The translations under genes were made by a program, and so were the position numbers. Under the pieces are notes generated by a model, which was given only the letters and a program-made list of their open reading frames with translations, made no database searches and was not told the origin of the DNA. From Gordonia pseudamarae (GTDB lineage: Bacteria > Actinomycetota > Actinomycetes > Mycobacteriales > Mycobacteriaceae): a DNA stretch of 64,000 bases. The stretch lies in assembly GCF_025273675.1 (NCBI RefSeq), contig NZ_CP045809.1, forward strand, positions 3,038,001 to 3,102,000. The letters are read 5' to 3'. Shown in pieces: positions 35,604-47,105 of the stretch (positions are counted from its first letter, which is position 1; each line of letters opens with the position of its first letter).

Positions 35604-36062
35604 TCACCCGGGCAGTTGCAACACCTGCCAGCCGAGCACGCTCCCCTGGTGCCGCGACGCCAGGCTCGCCATCCGCGCGCGTTCGCGGGACACGTCCACG
35701 GCGGTGAACACCTCCAGTTTGGCCACCGCCAGCGTGACCGACGCCGGCGGTCCGGCCACCGCCGTCGTGCCCGGGGGTGCGGCCGCGCCGTCAACGACCA
35801 CGTAGCCGTTGAGTGTGGCGATCCGGACCGCGTCCTCCTCCCGGCCGACCGCCACGACCAGGAAGTGTCGCAGCACCGCGGGCCGGCCGGAGCGCCACGG
35901 CGACGGGCCGAGCACCTCGGAACTGGCCACCGCCTCGTCGGCGGATTCGGCGACCACCACGATCCGCTCGTCGTCGACCGACGTCAGCGCGTCCGTATCG
36001 TTGCCACGGCGGAACAGTGCCCGCAGCCGATGCCATCTGCTGGGCTCAGGAAGCTCGGTCAT
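35604..36062 (-). CDS. Hypothetical protein
   Basis: 152 residues starting MTELPEPSRWHRLRALFRRG (ATG 36062), 45 nt upstream of trpD on the same strand. It shows alternating beta/alpha segments (ERIVVVAES, LRHFLVVAVGRE, AVRIATLNGYVVVDG, LAVAKLEVFTAVDVSRERARMASLASRHQG). This suggests a small alpha/beta cytoplasmic protein without membrane spans, Cys or known motifs. A longer frame to 36137 is not supported. Function unknown; I did not recognise a family. Confidence 0.7.
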   Translation of the reverse strand: MTELPEPSRWHRLRALFRRGNDTDALTSVDDERIVVVAESADEAVASSEVLGPSPWRSGRPAVLRHFLVVAVGREEDAVRIATLNGYVVVDGAAAPPGTTAVAGPPASVTLAVAKLEVFTAVDVSRERARMASLASRHQGSVLGWQVLQLPG

Positions 36063-36200
36063 ACCAGGAAGCAAATCACGCCCGGCCGGACACGCCGATC
36101 GCACCCCCGATCCGGGCCCGGACCAGCACGGGAACAAATTCTTTGGGCAATTTGATGACCCGAGTGGTCAGCGCTTACTACGAACCGTCATACTTCACTT

Positions 36201-36812
36201 GTGACTAGCGCCGTAGGTACCCAAGGGACAGCCATCACCTCGCGCGTGCACTCACTGAACCGACCCAACATGGTCAGTGTCGGCACTATCGTGTGGCTGT
36301 CGAGTGAGCTCATGTTTTTCGCCGGCTTGTTCGCGATGTACTTTGTCGCGCGAGCCAATTCGGCATCGGGCTGGCCGCCAGAGCCCACCGAGCTCAATCT
36401 CGGTCTGGCAATCCCGGTGACCACGGTCCTCATCCTGTCGTCGGTGACCTGCCAGATGGGCGTGTTCGCCGCAGAGCGCGGCGATGTCTTCGGCCTGCGC
36501 CGCTGGTACGTACTGACCCTGGCGATGGGCACCTTCTTCGTCGCCGGTCAGGCCTACGAGTACTACCACCTCGTCGAGCACGGCACGACGCTCTCCTCCA
36601 GCGCCTACGGTTCGGTCTTCTACATGGCCACCGGCTTCCACGGCCTGCATGTCATCGGTGGTCTGGTCGCGTTTGTCTTCCTGCTGATCCGGACCAAGCT
36701 CTCGAAGTTCACACCGGCTCAGGCCACCGCCGCGATCGTCGTGTCGTACTACTGGCACTTCGTCGACATCGTCTGGATCGGCCTGTTCGTCACCATTTAC
36801 TTCATCCGGTAG
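36201..36812 (+). CDS. ctaE: Cytochrome c oxidase subunit III
   Basis: Membrane subunit of the aa3 terminal oxidase. 203 residues, five to six spans. Typical motifs are [17 protein letters not shown] near residue 33, GQAYEYYHL, and the [13 protein letters not shown] segment with conserved Glu/His, ending [17 protein letters not shown]. Matches Rv2193. The GTG at 36201 follows a CATACT hexamer by 6 nt, so the transcript may be leaderless. It heads the ctaE-qcrCAB cluster, with 90 nt before qcrC. Confidence 0.97.
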   Translation: MTSAVGTQGTAITSRVHSLNRPNMVSVGTIVWLSSELMFFAGLFAMYFVARANSASGWPPEPTELNLGLAIPVTTVLILSSVTCQMGVFAAERGDVFGLRRWYVLTLAMGTFFVAGQAYEYYHLVEHGTTLSSSAYGSVFYMATGFHGLHVIGGLVAFVFLLIRTKLSKFTPAQATAAIVVSYYWHFVDIVWIGLFVTIYFIR

Positions 36813-36902
36813 TTCAGCCCGGGCCGGCTGCGCAGCCAACACCGTCAGCCACATCCCGGACACAGAGAAAAACAGTCCGTCCGCTTAAGTAGAGAGTCAC
36901 AG

Positions 36903-37856
36903 ATGAGTTCATCTCCACCGCGACCGTCGGATAACGACGACGTGGACTTCGGCGCAGCAGGGGCCGGCGCAGCCACGTCGACCGCCGATGCCGGGTCCAC
37001 TCCGTCGGCGGCACGTAAAGCCAAGTCCCGTCGTAAACTCCGCCGTCGCGCAGGCGGCACCATCCTTCTGCTCGCCGGCCTCGTGCTCGCGGGACTCATC
37101 GCCGCGGTGCTTTCACCCAAGCCGCAGGTGGCCACGGCCGACGAGTCCAGCGCGGCGCTCATCGCCGACGGCAAGAAGCTCTATGAGACCTCCTGCATCA
37201 CCTGCCACGGTGCCAACCTGCAGGGCGTCAGCGATCGCGGACCCTCGCTGGTCGGCGTCGGCGACGCAGCCGTGTACTTCCAGGTGTCCTCGGGCCGTAT
37301 GCCCGCCGCACGTGGTGAGGCACAGGCGCTGCGCAAGCCGGCGAAGTTCACCAAGGCGCAGATCGACCAGCTCGGTGCGTACATCCAGTCCAACGGTGGC
37401 GGCCCGCAAGTTATCTACGAGCGTGACGCCGACGGCAACATCAAGAAGGACGAGGCCGGCCTGCCCGTCATCGCGCAGAAGTCCCTGCGCGGCGAGAACC
37501 TCGGCCGAGGCAGCGAGCTGTTCCGGCTGAACTGCGCCTCGTGCCACAACTTCACCGGTCGCGGCGGCGCCCTGTCCTCGGGCAAGTTCGCACCGACCCT
37601 CGATGGTGTCAGTGAGCAGCAGCTGTACACGGCAATGCTCACCGGACCGCAAAACATGCCCCGGTTCTCCAACCGGCAGCTCTCGGTCGAGGACAAGAAA
37701 GACATCATCGGATTCGTCAAGTACGTGACCGAGACCAAGCAGCAAGGCGGCCTGGGCATCGGCGGCTTCGGCCCGGTGAGCGAAGGCATGGTCATGTGGG
37801 CCATCGGTGTCGTCGCCATCGTCATCGGCGCAATGTGGATGGGATCGCGCTCATGA
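36903..37856 (+). CDS. qcrC: Cytochrome bc1 complex diheme cytochrome c subunit QcrC
   Basis: 317 residues. A cytoplasmic Ala/Ser/Asp-rich N-terminus and a basic stretch precede a membrane anchor (about 50-72). Two cytochrome c domains follow, with heme-binding CITCH (98-102) and CASCH (211-215), then a C-terminal membrane span (about 290-310). The two-heme QcrC is characteristic of actinobacterial bcc-aa3 supercomplexes, where it passes electrons directly to the oxidase without a soluble cytochrome c. Stop overlaps qcrA by 4 nt (ATGA). Confidence 0.98.
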   Translation: MSSSPPRPSDNDDVDFGAAGAGAATSTADAGSTPSAARKAKSRRKLRRRAGGTILLLAGLVLAGLIAAVLSPKPQVATADESSAALIADGKKLYETSCITCHGANLQGVSDRGPSLVGVGDAAVYFQVSSGRMPAARGEAQALRKPAKFTKAQIDQLGAYIQSNGGGPQVIYERDADGNIKKDEAGLPVIAQKSLRGENLGRGSELFRLNCASCHNFTGRGGALSSGKFAPTLDGVSEQQLYTAMLTGPQNMPRFSNRQLSVEDKKDIIGFVKYVTETKQQGGLGIGGFGPVSEGMVMWAIGVVAIVIGAMWMGSRS

Positions 37857-39019
37857 GTGGATCAAACGACAAGGACCTGCCATCGCAGGACGAGCTGGAC
37901 CAGATGAGCAAGGAAGAACTGGTCACACTCGGCACCAACCTCGACGGCGTCGAAATCATCCACCGGGCCGACCGGTATCCCGAGCCCGGCACCGGCGTGG
38001 AGAAGCGGGCCGAGCGTCAGGTGGCGATCTGGCTGACAGTCTCGGGCATCTCCGCCCTGGCGTGCTTCGTCATCTTCATCTGGAACCACTGGGAGTTCGC
38101 ACTCCCCGGCTCCGACAACTACTGGCGCTACACCCTGAACACCCCGCTGCTGGGAATCACCTTCGGTGTGTCGATCCTGGCGATCGGTATCGCGATGGTG
38201 GTGTTCACCAAGAAGTTCATCCCCGCCGAGATCTCGGTCCAGGACCGTCACGACGGTGAGGGCGCGGGTTCGTCGGAGGTCGATCGCAAGACCATCGGCG
38301 CCGAACTGAGCGACTCCCTGGAGAGTTCCACCCTCCCCCGCCGCAAGATGATCATCGGTTCGGGCCTGTTCGCCTTCGGCTCGCTCGCACTGACCGGTGT
38401 GGTCGCGGGTCTGGGCGGCTTCATCAAGAACCCGTGGGCCGACGGCAAGCGGTCGCCGCTGTGGATGACCCACTGGGCACCGGAGTACAACGAGGCCGAC
38501 CCGACCGAGACGGTCTTCCTGCGCCGCGACACCGGCAACCCCTACCAGGTGACCCTGGTCCGCCCGGAGGATCTCGACGCCGGCGGCATGGAGACGGTGT
38601 TCCCGTGGCGTGTGTCCGACGGCCTCGGCGAGACCGAACACTCCCGCCACCTGCTGCTCGAAGGCGTTCGCTACGTGAGCAACCCGGTCATGCTGATCCG
38701 CCTGCGTCCCGAGGACGCGGCCAGGGCGACCAAGCGCAAGGGCCAGGAGAACTTCAACTACGGCGACTACTTCGCCTACACCAAGGTGTGCAGCCACCTC
38801 GGCTGCCCCACCTCGCTGTACGAGCAGCGCACCAATCGCATTCTATGCCCGTGCCATCAGTCGCAGTTCGACGCACTGGAGTACGGCAAGCCGATCTTCG
38901 GACCGGCCGCCCGTGCCCTGGCCCAGCTGCCGCTGACGGTCAATGACCAGGGCTACCTGGTTGCCGCGGGAGACTTTGCAGAACCTGTCGGACCGGCCTT
39001 CTGGGAGCGTCGATCATGA
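37853..39019 (+). CDS. qcrA: Cytochrome bc1 complex Rieske iron-sulfur subunit QcrA
   Basis: 388 residues: three membrane spans in the N-terminal half (actinobacterial type), then a Rieske domain with the 2Fe-2S ligands in CSHLGC (313-318) and CPCHQS (332-337). It takes electrons from menaquinol and passes them to QcrC. The ATG at 37853 overlaps the qcrC stop, and its stop overlaps qcrB (ATGA), so the three subunits are translationally coupled. Matches Rv2195. Confidence 0.98.
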   Translation: MSGSNDKDLPSQDELDQMSKEELVTLGTNLDGVEIIHRADRYPEPGTGVEKRAERQVAIWLTVSGISALACFVIFIWNHWEFALPGSDNYWRYTLNTPLLGITFGVSILAIGIAMVVFTKKFIPAEISVQDRHDGEGAGSSEVDRKTIGAELSDSLESSTLPRRKMIIGSGLFAFGSLALTGVVAGLGGFIKNPWADGKRSPLWMTHWAPEYNEADPTETVFLRRDTGNPYQVTLVRPEDLDAGGMETVFPWRVSDGLGETEHSRHLLLEGVRYVSNPVMLIRLRPEDAARATKRKGQENFNYGDYFAYTKVCSHLGCPTSLYEQRTNRILCPCHQSQFDALEYGKPIFGPAARALAQLPLTVNDQGYLVAAGDFAEPVGPAFWERRS

Positions 39020-40629
39020 GCAACCGCCTGGCCGCACAGGCCAACGAAATGGACCAGCGCTACCATATGGCGCCCGGTATCCGTCGGCAGATCAACAAGG
39101 TCTTCCCCACGCACTGGTCGTTCATGCTGGGTGAGGTGGCGCTGTACAGCTTCGTCATCCTGTTGATCTCGGGTATCTACCTGACCCTGTTCTTCGATCC
39201 GTCGATGGCACACGTGATCTACGACGGCGCGTACACCCCGCTCAAGGGTGTGACGATGACCCGCGCGTACGAGACCACCCTGGACATCTCGTTCGAGGTG
39301 CGTGGCGGCCTGTTCGTGCGCCAGATCCACCACTGGGCGGCTCTGCTGTTCGCGGCGTCGATCATCATCCACATGGCCCGCATCTTCTTCACCGGCGCGT
39401 TCCGCCGCCCGCGTGAGGCCAACTGGGTCATCGGCTGTGTGCTGCTGCTGCTGGCGATGTTCGAGGGCTTCTTCGGTTACTCGCTCCCCGACGACCTGCT
39501 CTCGGGCACCGGTGTCCGCGCCGCCATGTCGGGCATCGTGCTCGGTATCCCGCTGGTGGGCACCTGGATTCACTGGGCTCTGTTCGGCGGCCAGTTCCCC
39601 GGCGACATCGTGATCCCGCGTATGTACGTGCTGCACATCCTGTTGTTCCCCGGCATCATCCTGGCGCTGATCGGTGTTCACCTGGCGCTGGTCTGGTACC
39701 AGAAGCACACCCAGTTCCCCGGCCCCGGCCGCACCGAGACCAATGTCGTCGGTGTCCGGATCCTCCCGGTGTTCGCCGCCAAGGGCGGTGCGATGTTCGC
39801 GATCGTCACCGGTGTGCTGGCCATCATGGCGGGTGCGTTCCAGATCAACCCGGTGTGGACGATCGGTCCATACAATCCGGCGCATGTGTCGGCCGGCTCG
39901 CAGCCGGACATATACATGATGTGGACGGACGGTCTGGCTCGATTGATGCCGGCCTGGGAGCTGTATCTCGGCAACTACACCATCCCGGCGATCTTCTGGG
40001 TGGTCGTGGTGATCGGCGTCCTGTTCGTGGGTCTGTTCGGCTATCCGTGGATCGAGTCGAAGCTGACCGGCGACACCGCGCACCACAACCTGCTGCAGCG
40101 TCCGCGTGATACCCCGGTGCGTACCGGTATCGGCGCGATGGCCCTGTCGTTCTACGCGATCCTCACGCTGTCCTGTATGAACGACGTGATCGCGCTGAAG
40201 TTCCATGTCTCGCTCAACGCGACCACTTGGATGGGACGTATCGGCCTGATCATCGTGCCGCCGATCGCCTACTTCATCGCCTACCGCTGGGCGCTCTCGC
40301 TGCAGCGCAGCGACCGCGAGGTTCTGGCCCACGGCATCGAGACCGGCATCATCACCCGCCTGCCCAAGGGCGAGTACATCGAGCTGCATCAGCCGCTCGG
40401 CCCGGTCGACAGCCACGGTCACCCGATCCCGCTCCCCTACCAGGGTGCGGCCCTGCCGAAGCGGATGAACAAGCTCGGATCCGCGGGTGCGCCCGGTACG
40501 GGGTCGATCCTGTCGCCCGACCCGATCGAGGAGCAGCGGCGCAACATCGAGCGCGAGCACGAGCACGAGCACGAGGAGAAGAAGGCGCTGCAGGAGCTGC
40601 AGGCCAAGGGCGGGAATCCGCTCAGCTAG
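39016..40629 (+). CDS. qcrB: Cytochrome bc1 complex cytochrome b subunit QcrB
   Basis: 537 residues, about nine membrane spans, with heme b ligands in the [11 protein letters not shown] and [18 protein letters not shown] helices. The quinol-site segment is near IPATAPEW-equivalent and the C-terminus is long, hydrophilic and Glu/His-rich ([10 protein letters not shown]). Oxidises menaquinol and pumps protons as part of the bcc-aa3 supercomplex. Family target of Q203-type inhibitors. Followed by a strong terminator. Confidence 0.97.
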   Translation: MSNRLAAQANEMDQRYHMAPGIRRQINKVFPTHWSFMLGEVALYSFVILLISGIYLTLFFDPSMAHVIYDGAYTPLKGVTMTRAYETTLDISFEVRGGLFVRQIHHWAALLFAASIIIHMARIFFTGAFRRPREANWVIGCVLLLLAMFEGFFGYSLPDDLLSGTGVRAAMSGIVLGIPLVGTWIHWALFGGQFPGDIVIPRMYVLHILLFPGIILALIGVHLALVWYQKHTQFPGPGRTETNVVGVRILPVFAAKGGAMFAIVTGVLAIMAGAFQINPVWTIGPYNPAHVSAGSQPDIYMMWTDGLARLMPAWELYLGNYTIPAIFWVVVVIGVLFVGLFGYPWIESKLTGDTAHHNLLQRPRDTPVRTGIGAMALSFYAILTLSCMNDVIALKFHVSLNATTWMGRIGLIIVPPIAYFIAYRWALSLQRSDREVLAHGIETGIITRLPKGEYIELHQPLGPVDSHGHPIPLPYQGAALPKRMNKLGSAGAPGTGSILSPDPIEEQRRNIEREHEHEHEEKKALQELQAKGGNPLS

Positions 40630-40652
40630 CTCTCCCTCAACGCAACAAGAAA

Positions 40653-40685
40653 CCGGGGCGGTCCGAGATCATCGGACCGCCCCGG
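40653..40685. terminator. Terminator after qcrB
   Basis: Perfect 14-bp stem: arms 40653-40666 and 40672-40685 with a 5-nt loop, GC-rich, followed by TGTTGTTGT. Ends the ctaE-qcrCAB transcript. Confidence 0.9.
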
Positions 40686-40716
40686 TGTTGTTGTCCGCTC
40701 CCCCGAGATCACGGCT

Positions 40717-40785
40717 GATTCGGCGCACACCGATTCGGCGCCAACTGATTCGGGCACTGGCGGATTCGGGCACTGGCGGATTCGG
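40717..40785. repeat. Five spaced GATTCGG motifs
   Basis: GATTCGG at 40717, 40732, 40747, 40763 and 40779, spaced 15, 15, 16 and 16 bp. The last units share GATTCGGGCACTGGCG. Lies between the qcrB terminator and the end of the convergent oxidoreductase gene; no coding role seen. Confidence 0.8.
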
Positions 40786-40798
40786 CTCCGGTACGGAC

Positions 40799-41257
40799 CT
40801 ACTCCAGTACGAACACCGGGATGAGCCGGTCGGTCTTGGTCTGGTACTCCGCATAGGGCAGATAGGCCTTCACAGCGAGCTCCCACCAGTGGGCACGCTC
40901 GTCGCCCGATACCTCGCGCGCGGTCTTCTCGACGACGGTGTCGCCGTCCTGCACAGTGACCCGCGGGTGCGTCTTGACGTTGAAGTACCACGACGGGTGT
41001 GTCGATGCGCCGCCCTTGGAGGCCACCATCGCGTACTTGTCGCCGTCGGTGACCCGCATGAGGGGCACATACCGCTTCTTTCCCGACTTGGCTCCCGTGG
41101 TGGTGAACAGTACGACAGGGCGGTTGATGATGTCGACGGCCGCTGTGGTGCCGGCCTTGAGGATCTCCTCAGTCTGCTTGCGCACCCACTCAGTGGGGCT
41201 GAGTTCGGGGGGGCTGAGTTCGGGCTGGGTCTGTTCGGCGTCGTGCGTCATACCCAT
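40799..41257 (-). CDS. F420-dependent nitroreductase-family (Ddn-like) oxidoreductase
   Basis: 152 residues of the deazaflavin (F420)-dependent nitroreductase family: an N-terminal helix, the split-barrel core with VVLFTTTGAKSGKKRYVPLM (cofactor phosphate site GxxSGKxR) and VASKGGASTHPSWYFNVK. These two segments are hallmarks of Ddn and Rv1261c-type proteins, which reduce quinones or nitroimidazoles with F420H2. The N-terminus holds a small duplication (PELSPPELSPTE). ATG 41257 is used; ATG 41251 is equally possible. Convergent with qcrB. Confidence 0.9.
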   Translation of the reverse strand: MGMTHDAEQTQPELSPPELSPTEWVRKQTEEILKAGTTAAVDIINRPVVLFTTTGAKSGKKRYVPLMRVTDGDKYAMVASKGGASTHPSWYFNVKTHPRVTVQDGDTVVEKTAREVSGDERAHWWELAVKAYLPYAEYQTKTDRLIPVFVLE

Positions 41258-41456
41258 ATTCAACCACCGCCACGGAAAGCCTATTCGCCGATACGGATAT
41301 GAGATTTCCGTACCCGTCGAGCCCCGCACTCCCCGAGGCCGGTCGCACATGGTCGGAGCCGGACGACGACGGGCCTGGCCGCGCCCTCGCCCGCGAGAAA
41401 GAATCCCCAGGAGGACCCTACAAGGGACCCTGAGCAGCACAATGGACGGATATAAA

Positions 41457-41497
41457 GCTCACACCGCCCCACAGAACTCATCTGGGGCGGTGTGAGC
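41457..41497. terminator. Terminator after ctaF
   Basis: Perfect 14-bp stem: arms 41457-41470 and 41484-41497, 13-nt loop. It begins 45 nt past the ctaF stop on the minus strand. The inner CAG/CTG bases may extend the stem. Confidence 0.88.
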
Positions 41498-41541
41498 CGG
41501 AGTTGTTCAGTTGTGCCGGTATGCCGGCGACAGGTCTGGTG

Positions 41542-41958
41542 TCAGTGCTTCTCGGGACCGACGTGGTACTCGAAAACCATGCCCGCGGAGGTGCCGATGA
41601 TGATGAGCGCCGAGAAGATGGAGAACCAGAAGTTACCCGTGGCGAAGCCGACGGCGAACAGTGCGGCACCGCCCGCCAACGCGATCGGCCACCAGCTGTG
41701 CGGGCTGAAGAACCCGAGCTCGCCGGCGCCGTCCTCGATCTCGGCCTCTTCGTAGTCCTCGGGCCGGATCTCGACGCGGCGTGCGACGAACCGGAAGTAG
41801 GTGCCCGCGAGCAGGGTCAGGCCACCACTGAAGAACAACGCCGTGACACCGGCCCACTCCACATCGCGGCTGGAGAACGCCGTGCAGATCGTGTAGACGA
41901 TCGCCGCGAGGAAGAAGAACGCGGTCAGGAGCTCAAAAAGCCTGGCTTCGATTTTCAC
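41542..41958 (-). CDS. ctaF: Cytochrome c oxidase subunit IV (actinobacterial CtaF)
   Basis: 138-residue membrane subunit of the aa3 oxidase with four predicted spans (about 8-28, 35-58, 90-108 and 110-130). The family ending [13 protein letters not shown] and the [15 protein letters not shown] segment are present. Found only in actinobacterial supercomplexes (Rv2199c). Its GTG start overlaps the ctaC stop by 4 nt (GTGA), so the two are coupled. Confidence 0.95.
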   Translation of the reverse strand: MKIEARLFELLTAFFFLAAIVYTICTAFSSRDVEWAGVTALFFSGGLTLLAGTYFRFVARRVEIRPEDYEEAEIEDGAGELGFFSPHSWWPIALAGGAALFAVGFATGNFWFSIFSALIIIGTSAGMVFEYHVGPEKH

Positions 41959-43175
41959 CTGTTGGCTCCGATCGTGCAGTTGGCGAGCGTGGTGTTGTCC
42001 GCGTCACCAAGATCCTTGGGGGTGTCACCGCCGGTCTTGCGCCGGGTCTCGAAGGGCACCGTCGTGACCGACTCCGGCTGCTGGCACACGTACTCCAGTG
42101 CCTGGCCGTTGGTCCACTCCGGATTGCTCTGGCGAGCTTGGATGTAGCGGTCGAAGACGTCCCGCTGCACCGCACGGACCTCGAAGTTCATCATCGAGTG
42201 GAACGTGCCGCACATTTCCGCGCAGCGTCCCACGAATGCGCCCTCGCGCTCGATCTTGGACACCTGGAAGCGGCTGTCGGAATGGTTCTGCTTGGGGAAC
42301 GGCATCACGTCGCGCTTGAACAGGAACTGGGGAACCCAGAACGAGTGGACGACGTCGGCGGATTTGACGTCGAACTCGATACGCTCACCCACCGGCAGGA
42401 CCAGCACCGGGATCTCCGTCGAGCTACCGACTGTCTCGATCGTGTCGAAGTTCAGGTAGTTGCGGACGTCGTCGTCACGTCCACCGGCCGGTCCCGGCTT
42501 GTCCTCGTCGGTCTCATGGCCGTCGTGTTCGAGCTTCTCGGGCACCTGGACGTCGAACGGGGTCTTGTTGTCGCCGCCGGCCGAACCCTTCTCGATCTCG
42601 TCGGGGTTGCCCTTGCGCTCGAGCAGATCGAGCTTTTCGCCGCTGGCGAGGGTGACCTGCTGATAGCCGAACTTCCAATTCCACTGGAACGCCGTCACGT
42701 CGACGACGACGGTCGGATTGTCCTGCTTCTTCTCGACGTCGTTCTGCACGACGACGGTGAAGTAGAACAGCACTGCGATGATGACGAACGGAATCGCGGT
42801 GTACGCCAGTTCCAGCGGAACGTTGTAACCGAACTGCTTGGGGAACTCATCCTCCCCGTCCTTATGACGGTGGAAGGTGATGGTCCAGAAGATCAGGGCC
42901 CAGACGATGATGCCCATGACAAGGGCGGCGATGACCGACCACGTCCACAGGTGCTCCATGTCCTTCGCCTCGGAGGTCACGCCCTCCGGCCAACCGAAAC
43001 GCATCGCGTCGTGGGCATCACACCCCGACATCAACAGCGCGCCGAGACCCAGCGCAACCACCAGACCGATCTGCTTCACGATCCGGGGCCGCTTCGCGCT
43101 CTGCGGCTGCTGTGCATTCGGAGCCGCAGATGAGACATGCCTCGTCCGGGGCCGTCCACCGTGTGCCAATTTCAC
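41955..43175 (-). CDS. ctaC: Cytochrome c oxidase subunit II
   Basis: 406 residues. Lipoprotein signal with lipobox LLMSGC (Cys52), two membrane spans (about 80-103 and 125-145), and an extracytoplasmic cupredoxin domain holding the CuA centre in [13 protein letters not shown] charged insert rich in Asp/Glu/Lys/Gly (about 190-250) sits inside the cupredoxin domain, as in other mycolic-acid bacteria. Accepts electrons from QcrC. The GTG at 43175 is preferred because AGGAAGG lies just upstream; longer open frames to 43787 are not supported. Matches Rv2200c. Confidence 0.95.
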   Translation of the reverse strand: MKLAHGGRPRTRHVSSAAPNAQQPQSAKRPRIVKQIGLVVALGLGALLMSGCDAHDAMRFGWPEGVTSEAKDMEHLWTWSVIAALVMGIIVWALIFWTITFHRHKDGEDEFPKQFGYNVPLELAYTAIPFVIIAVLFYFTVVVQNDVEKKQDNPTVVVDVTAFQWNWKFGYQQVTLASGEKLDLLERKGNPDEIEKGSAGGDNKTPFDVQVPEKLEHDGHETDEDKPGPAGGRDDDVRNYLNFDTIETVGSSTEIPVLVLPVGERIEFDVKSADVVHSFWVPQFLFKRDVMPFPKQNHSDSRFQVSKIEREGAFVGRCAEMCGTFHSMMNFEVRAVQRDVFDRYIQARQSNPEWTNGQALEYVCQQPESVTTVPFETRRKTGGDTPKDLGDADNTTLANCTIGANR

Positions 43176-43596
43176 GCCTTCCTGCTCGCTCGGAAAGGCT
43201 GTTCCAGCCGTCCGAGTTGCCGTGCCACATGACCCGCGCGGTGCGAAAACTCCCGCGCTGCGCCGAGTAATGGGCTCTCGGCACACCACAATTCTCGCAC
43301 CTAGTACTACGCAGCGTAGACCAACCCGGCGAACCTTTCGTGATTGGGGCGGGTATGGCGCATGACCAGGCCGATCCGGCCACGTGCGGCGGGAGCGGCC
43401 GACACTCCCGGCGCCGCGGCCCGGGCCCATCCGGGACGGCTCGCGCGGCTGTCCCGGCACGGGCGAGCGCGTGGCCGACACGCGGGTGCGGCGCCGACTG
43501 CGGCATACTCGACCCGTCGGATTCACCCGGCCGACCACGGCGCCGGGCCCCGTCCTATCACCCCGACACCCGACCTGACGTGAGGAATTGCCTTCA
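43176..43596. other. Divergent ctaC-asnB intergenic region
   Basis: About 420 bp without a supported gene; it must hold the promoters of ctaC and asnB. A palindrome CTACGCAGCGTAG at 43307-43319, beside AT-rich CTAGTACTA, lies about 130 nt before the ctaC start and is a candidate operator or promoter. CATACT at about 43504-43509 could be a -10 for asnB. Neither is strongly supported. Confidence 0.4.
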
Positions 43597-45546
43597 ATGT
43601 GTGGACTGCTCGGCCTTCTGACCTCCGACGGCTCCGCCGCACGCAACGCCGACGGCACCCCCTCGGACGCGGTCGGCCTCGTGGCGGCGGCCTCGCACTG
43701 CATGCGCCACCGCGGCCCGGACGAACCCGGCACATGGCATGACGAGCACATCGTCCTGGGCTTCAACCGCCTCTCGATCATCGACATCGAGGCATCACAT
43801 CAGCCGCTGCGCTGGGGCCCGCCCGACAATCCCGAGCGCTATGCACTGGTCTTCAACGGCGAGATCTACAACTATCTCGAGCTGCGCGCCGAATTGGCCC
43901 GCGACGAGGGCGCGGTGTTCCGGACCGAGGGCGACGGCGAGGCGATCGTCGCCGCATTCCACCATTGGGGACCCGATTCGGTCCGCAGGCTCCGCGGCAT
44001 GTTCGCCTTCGCCATCTGGGACACCGACAATCGGTCACTGTTCCTGGCGCGCGACCCGTTCGGCATCAAGCCGATGTTCCTGGCAACCGGACCGGGTGGG
44101 ACGGTATTCGGCAGCGAGAAGAAGAGCCTGCTGGAGCTGATCGACAGGATCGGCCTGTCCCCCGATCTCGATCCGCGCGCCACCGAGCACTACACGGTGC
44201 TGCAGTACGTTCCCGAACCGGAGACCCTGCACCGTTCGATCCGCCGGCTCGAATCGGGAACGTACGCGACACTCACACCCGGTTCGGCACCGTCGGCGCG
44301 GCGTTACTTCGCACCGCAGTTCGCGGTGCGGCCGGTCACCGAGGCGACCCGGCAGTCGCGCTACGACGAGATCGCCCAGGTGCTGCGTGATTCGGTGGCC
44401 AAGCACATGCGCGCCGACGTGACCGTCGGCTCGTTCCTGTCCGGCGGTATCGACTCCACCGCCATCGCGGCGCTGGCCATCCAGCACAATCCGGACCTGA
44501 TCACCTTCACCACCGGTTTTCAGCGGGAGGGCTATTCGGAGGTCGATGTCGCGGCCGAGTCGGCGGAGGCGATCGGTGCCCGGCATGTGGTCAAGGTCGT
44601 CGGTCCGGACGAGTTCATCGCGGCCATCCCCGAGATCGTCTGGTATCTCGACGACCCGGTGGCCGATCCGGCCCTGGTGCCGCTGTATTTCGTGGCGAAG
44701 GAAGCGCGCAAACACGTCAAGGTGGTGCTGTCCGGTGAGGGCGCCGACGAGTTGTTCGGCGGCTACACCATCTACAAGGAACCGCTGTCGCTGAGTGCCT
44801 TCGACAAACTGCCCACCGCCCTGCGACGGCTGGCCGGCAAGGTCTCCGACCGTATCCCCGAGGGCACGCGGGGCAAGAGTCTGCTGCACCGTGGCTCGCT
44901 CACGCTGGAGGACCGCTACTACGGCAACGCCCGCAGCTTCGACGACGCCCGGCTACGCGCCGTGCTGCGCGACTACCGTCCCGAGTGGACGCACACCGAT
45001 GTCACCGCGCCGATCTACGCCCAGTCGCAGGGGTGGGATCCGGTGGCCCGGATGCAGCATATCGACCTGTTCACCTGGTTGCGCGGCGACATCCTGGTCA
45101 AGGCCGACAAGATCACCATGGCCAATTCACTGGAACTGCGCGTGCCGTTCCTGGACGCGGAGGTGTACAAGGTCGCCGAGACGCTTCCCTTCGACGAGAA
45201 GATCGCCCATGGCACCACCAAGTACGCCTTGCGCAAAGCGCTCGAGCAGATCGTTCCGCCGCATGTGCTGCACCGCCGCAAGCTCGGCTTCCCGGTGCCG
45301 ATCCGGCATTGGCTCGCCGGTACCGAGATGTACGACTGGGCGCACGAGACGATCGCCGCCTCGCAGACCGACCACATCTTCGACAAGAGCGTGGTCGTGG
45401 CGATGCTCGGCGAGCATCGCGCCGGAACCGTCGACAACAGCCGCCGCCTGTGGACGATCCTGATCTTCATGGTGTGGCATGCCATCTTCGTCGAGAAGAC
45501 GCTGGTGCCGGCGATCACCGACCACGACTATCCGGTCCGTCTCTGA
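43597..45546 (+). CDS. asnB: Asparagine synthetase-like glutamine amidotransferase (AsnB/LtsA)
   Basis: 649 residues. An N-terminal class II glutaminase domain, with catalytic Cys2 (MCGLLG; this fixes the ATG at 43597), releases ammonia from glutamine. The C-terminal synthetase domain has the PP-loop SGGIDS (282-287) and later GEGADELFGGY. In mycolic-acid bacteria this paralogue (Rv2201, LtsA in corynebacteria) amidates meso-diaminopimelate of peptidoglycan and does not make free asparagine; that role is inferred by family and position. GAGGA lies about 10 nt upstream. A hairpin terminator follows. Confidence 0.94.
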   Translation: MCGLLGLLTSDGSAARNADGTPSDAVGLVAAASHCMRHRGPDEPGTWHDEHIVLGFNRLSIIDIEASHQPLRWGPPDNPERYALVFNGEIYNYLELRAELARDEGAVFRTEGDGEAIVAAFHHWGPDSVRRLRGMFAFAIWDTDNRSLFLARDPFGIKPMFLATGPGGTVFGSEKKSLLELIDRIGLSPDLDPRATEHYTVLQYVPEPETLHRSIRRLESGTYATLTPGSAPSARRYFAPQFAVRPVTEATRQSRYDEIAQVLRDSVAKHMRADVTVGSFLSGGIDSTAIAALAIQHNPDLITFTTGFQREGYSEVDVAAESAEAIGARHVVKVVGPDEFIAAIPEIVWYLDDPVADPALVPLYFVAKEARKHVKVVLSGEGADELFGGYTIYKEPLSLSAFDKLPTALRRLAGKVSDRIPEGTRGKSLLHRGSLTLEDRYYGNARSFDDARLRAVLRDYRPEWTHTDVTAPIYAQSQGWDPVARMQHIDLFTWLRGDILVKADKITMANSLELRVPFLDAEVYKVAETLPFDEKIAHGTTKYALRKALEQIVPPHVLHRRKLGFPVPIRHWLAGTEMYDWAHETIAASQTDHIFDKSVVVAMLGEHRAGTVDNSRRLWTILIFMVWHAIFVEKTLVPAITDHDYPVRL

Positions 45547-45560
45547 CCGCGCATAAGTCA

Positions 45561-45595
45561 GGGACCGCCCGTCGCACATTGCGACGGACGGTCCC
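45561..45595. terminator. Hairpin between convergent asnB and adoK
   Basis: Inverted repeat with arms 45561-45576 and 45580-45595. Two 7-bp stems are separated by a 2-nt internal mismatch, with a 3-nt CAT loop. Probably works in both directions. Confidence 0.85.
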
Positions 45596-45622
45596 GGACT
45601 CGTTCATGAGGTACCGGACGAG

Positions 45623-47027
<1,405 letters not shown>

Positions 47028-47105
47028 GTGCTCTGCTCCTCGTGCATTCGAGCGGGGGTCTTCAGCGTCAACGGTACCCTTTCCCCGGCTATTCCCCCTC
47101 CCCGG

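Noticed and set aside
40717..40785. Possible CRISPR array from the regular GATTCGG spacing
   Set aside because: Repeat units are only 7-16 bp and spacers are not unique; no cas genes in the window.
43176..43787. N-terminal extension of ctaC
   Set aside because: Overlaps asnB and its promoter. The GTG at 43175 has a ribosome binding site and is followed by a good lipoprotein signal.
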